Below the pieces are notes generated by a model. The model made no database searches, had not been told where the DNA came from, and saw only the letters and a program-made list of their open reading frames with translations. The translations under genes and the position numbers were made by a program. Positions 4,782 to 6,025 of a stretch of 6,025 nucleotides of DNA are shown here, piece by piece. This stretch comes from an uncultured Lachnospiraceae bacterium (GTDB taxonomy: Bacteria; Bacillota; Clostridia; Lachnospirales; Lachnospiraceae). The stretch spans positions 1 to 6,025 of the forward strand of contig CAJUJG010000095.1 of NCBI GenBank assembly GCA_910586715.1. The letters run 5' to 3'. Position 1 is the stretch's first letter. Each line of letters starts with the position of its first letter.

Positions 4782-4835
4782 ATAAAGGAAAGAGATGCAA
4801 CAAAATACGCATTATGTTGCATCTCTTTCCTTTAT
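4782..4835. repeat. 21-bp perfect palindrome overlapping the right recombination site
   Basis: Positions 4782-4802 and 4815-4835 are exact reverse complements with a 12-nt loop. The inner part is the right recombination site; the outer 14 bp of each arm extend it on both sides. The palindrome starts almost exactly where the sigma-D transcript should begin, so in the present orientation the RNA would open with a 21-bp hairpin. The left site has only the short inner arms, so after inversion the transcript toward csrA would keep only about 7 bp of this stem. Confidence 0.85.
4795..4823 (-). repeat. Right inverted recombination site of the invertible cassette
   Basis: This is the reverse-orientation partner of 3921-3949: read on the minus strand it begins GATGCAAC and ends in the same TGCGTATTTTGTTGCAT 17-mer (4795-4811). 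The three mismatches with the left site are in the four bases between the GATGCAAC arm and the centre (ATAA here, TTTC on the left). It lies about 20 nt downstream of the sigma-D minus-10, so the promoter stays intact whichever way the segment points. Confidence 0.85.
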
Positions 4836-4878
4836 TGTTCCCTCTGCTTATCATATTATACCTGTTGTTCGCCACACG

Positions 4879-4912
4879 AAAAAAGCAGCAAATCAATTTT
4901 ATGATTTACTGC
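4879..4912 (-). terminator. Rho-independent terminator of wecB
   Basis: On the minus strand, GCAGTAAATCA (4912-4902) pairs with TGATTTGCTGC (4895-4885), with one U-G, over a 6-nt loop. Six T residues follow (4884-4879). It begins 29 nt after the wecB stop codon and closes that transcription unit before the cassette. Confidence 0.9.
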
Positions 4913-4941
4913 CTCTATAATCAAATATTATGTCGATATAT

Positions 4942-6025
4942 TTACCCCATATTTTCCCCAAACAGCAGTTTACACATTTTCTTTGCCGCATCCCCGTTAC
5001 CGTATAAAAAATCATTAAACTCTTTATCAATATCTGTTCTTTGCACTGCTTCTATAATACATTCCCGATCAATTGTGCATAATATATTATGATTTCCTTC
5101 CAGCGTTTCCACCCATTCCGTTTGGTTTCTTAATGTTACAACATTCCTGTGCATCATATATGCTTCTTTCTGCAACCCTCCGGAATCCGTCACTACTTTA
5201 ACTGCATTGCTGGTAAAGAACAGCATCTCCAAATATCCTAACGGTTCAATAAAACATATGTTTTCATAACAGTTTCTTTCCATTAACTGATTTATATATT
5301 GTCTGATTCTTGGATGAACCGGAAAAAGAACAGGACATGAAAAACGTTCAAAAGCTTTGAGAATTTCGCCCAGCACATGTTCTTTTGTATTTTCAGCCCT
5401 GTGTATTGTTGCAATATACCACTCGTTTAATGGTTTGTCCCACCGGAATATAAAACGGAGTTTTTTTATAAATTCATTACCCGCAGTATTCTTGATTTTT
5501 CCCAAATAAAAATGGACTGCATCACACATCACATCTCCAATCTGATAAACATTATGGGTTATATTTTCATTTTTCAAATGCTTTACTGCCGTACATGTCG
5601 GACAAAATAAATATTCTGAAATATGATCCGTCAATATACGGTTTTGTTCTTCGGGCATCGCCATATTAAAGGAGCGCAGCCCTGCTTCTACATGAATCAC
5701 TGGAACCAGTATTTTAGAAGCAGCCAGTGCTGCTGCCAACGTAGAATTCGTATCCCCATACACCAGCACATAATCCGGCTTTTCTTTTAAATAAACATCT
5801 TCTAGCTTTACCAGCATTTCCGCAGTCTGTTTTGCATGGGAACCAGACCCCACACCCAAATTATAATCCGGTTTTGGAATATTCAACTCGTCAAAAAATA
5901 TATCAGACATATTCTTATCATAGTGCTGCCCTGTATGAACCAGGACTTCGACTGCATAGTTTCTGATAATGCGCGATACTGCCGCCGCCTTGATAAACTG
6001 GGGTCTCGCACCTACAACCGTTACT
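4942..6025 (-). CDS. wecB: UDP-N-acetylglucosamine 2-epimerase, non-hydrolysing (5'-partial)
   Basis: The cytoplasmic enzyme interconverts UDP-GlcNAc and UDP-ManNAc, supplying ManNAc-type sugars for surface glycans. The reading frame continues upstream of the internal ATG at 5910 to the window edge: 38 more in-frame residues begin VTVVGARPQFIKAAAV, the family's opening substrate-binding motif, so only about 2-4 residues including the start are missing. Family motifs follow in order: HTGQHYD, VYGDTNST (catalytic-region Asp), HVEAGLRS (Glu), PEEQNR (Glu), TIHRAEN (His), PVHPR and DSGGLQKEA. Total visible length is 360 aa, close to the usual 370-380. The gene looks intact and more AT-rich than the flagellins. 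It ends a transcription unit entering from the right, probably a polysaccharide or flagellin-glycan cluster, which cannot be confirmed here. Confidence 0.95.
   Translation of the reverse strand, partial: VTVVGARPQFIKAAAVSRIIRNYAVEVLVHTGQHYDKNMSDIFFDELNIPKPDYNLGVGSGSHAKQTAEMLVKLEDVYLKEKPDYVLVYGDTNSTLAAALAASKILVPVIHVEAGLRSFNMAMPEEQNRILTDHISEYLFCPTCTAVKHLKNENITHNVYQIGDVMCDAVHFYLGKIKNTAGNEFIKKLRFIFRWDKPLNEWYIATIHRAENTKEHVLGEILKAFERFSCPVLFPVHPRIRQYINQLMERNCYENICFIEPLGYLEMLFFTSNAVKVVTDSGGLQKEAYMMHRNVVTLRNQTEWVETLEGNHNILCTIDRECIIEAVQRTDIDKEFNDFLYGNGDAAKKMCKLLFGENMG

Larger units (their letters stand above)
3921..4823. mobile_element. Putative invertible cassette: recombinase, terminator and flagellar promoter between inverted sites
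   Basis: The segment runs between two inverted sites and carries, in one polarity, a complete tyrosine recombinase gene, its intrinsic terminator and a perfect sigma-D promoter. With crossover in the shared central heptamers (3933-3939 and 4805-4811), about 870 bp would flip. In the orientation shown, the promoter fires right, toward the 3' end of wecB. Flipped, it would fire left across the left site into the csrA leader, about 165 nt from the csrA start. The layout parallels the Salmonella hin-fljBA switch, but with a tyrosine enzyme in place of a serine invertase. An alternative is a small mobile unit with terminal inverted repeats that happens to carry a promoter; no flanking target duplication was seen. 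Confidence 0.75.

Noticed and set aside
4763..5092. 109-codon plus-strand frame over the palindrome and wecB tail
   Set aside because: It runs antisense to wecB and through two hairpins; its hydrophobic stretches come from AT-rich sequence. It could be transcribed from the sigma-D promoter, but no ribosome site supports translation.
1..6025. CRISPR array, tRNA or rRNA genes
   Set aside because: The only repeats are the flagellin paralogues with their leaders and the inverted sites; no regularly spaced repeats or cloverleaf/rRNA signatures were recognised.

Overview
This window looks like a flagellin locus from a motile, Gram-positive gut-type Firmicute, most likely a Lachnospiraceae relative such as the Roseburia/Agathobacter group. 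The basis is the flagellin N-terminus (MVVQHNLQAMNSNR), a csrA gene directly upstream of flagellin, strong AAGGAGG-type ribosome sites and moderate-to-low GC. The genus is an inference, not a measurement.

Layout from left to right. Positions 1-55 hold an exact copy of a flagellin leader on the minus strand, implying a further flagellin gene just beyond the left edge. Two complete paralogous flagellin genes follow on the minus strand (87-1619, 510 aa; 1908-3422, 504 aa). Each has a leader in which a GGA triplet sits in the loop of a GC-clamped hairpin, and a second GGA lies in the Shine-Dalgarno sequence. Upstream of them, also on the minus strand, is csrA (3619-3801), whose product binds this kind of RNA site. 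Next comes a segment of about 0.9 kb bounded by two inverted, 26-of-29-matching sites (3921-3949 and 4795-4823). It contains a 195-aa FimB/FimE-sized tyrosine recombinase on the plus strand (4014-4601), its terminator (4642-4671) and a perfect sigma-D/sigma-28 promoter, CTAAA-N16-CCGATAT (4747-4774), pointing right. The right edge is a nearly complete minus-strand wecB (UDP-GlcNAc 2-epimerase, 4942 to the window end) with its own intrinsic terminator.

Main interpretation: the recombinase, terminator and flagellar promoter form a self-contained invertible cassette. As written, the promoter points away from csrA and the flagellins (presumed OFF). Recombination between the inverted sites would turn it toward csrA-flagellin-flagellin (presumed ON), and the recombinase terminator would insulate it from recombinase transcription. 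No convincing sigma-D promoter is visible between csrA and the cassette or ahead of either flagellin. The locus may therefore combine a Hin-like DNA switch built on a tyrosine recombinase with CsrA control of flagellin translation. The inversion itself is inferred from sequence and has not been shown.
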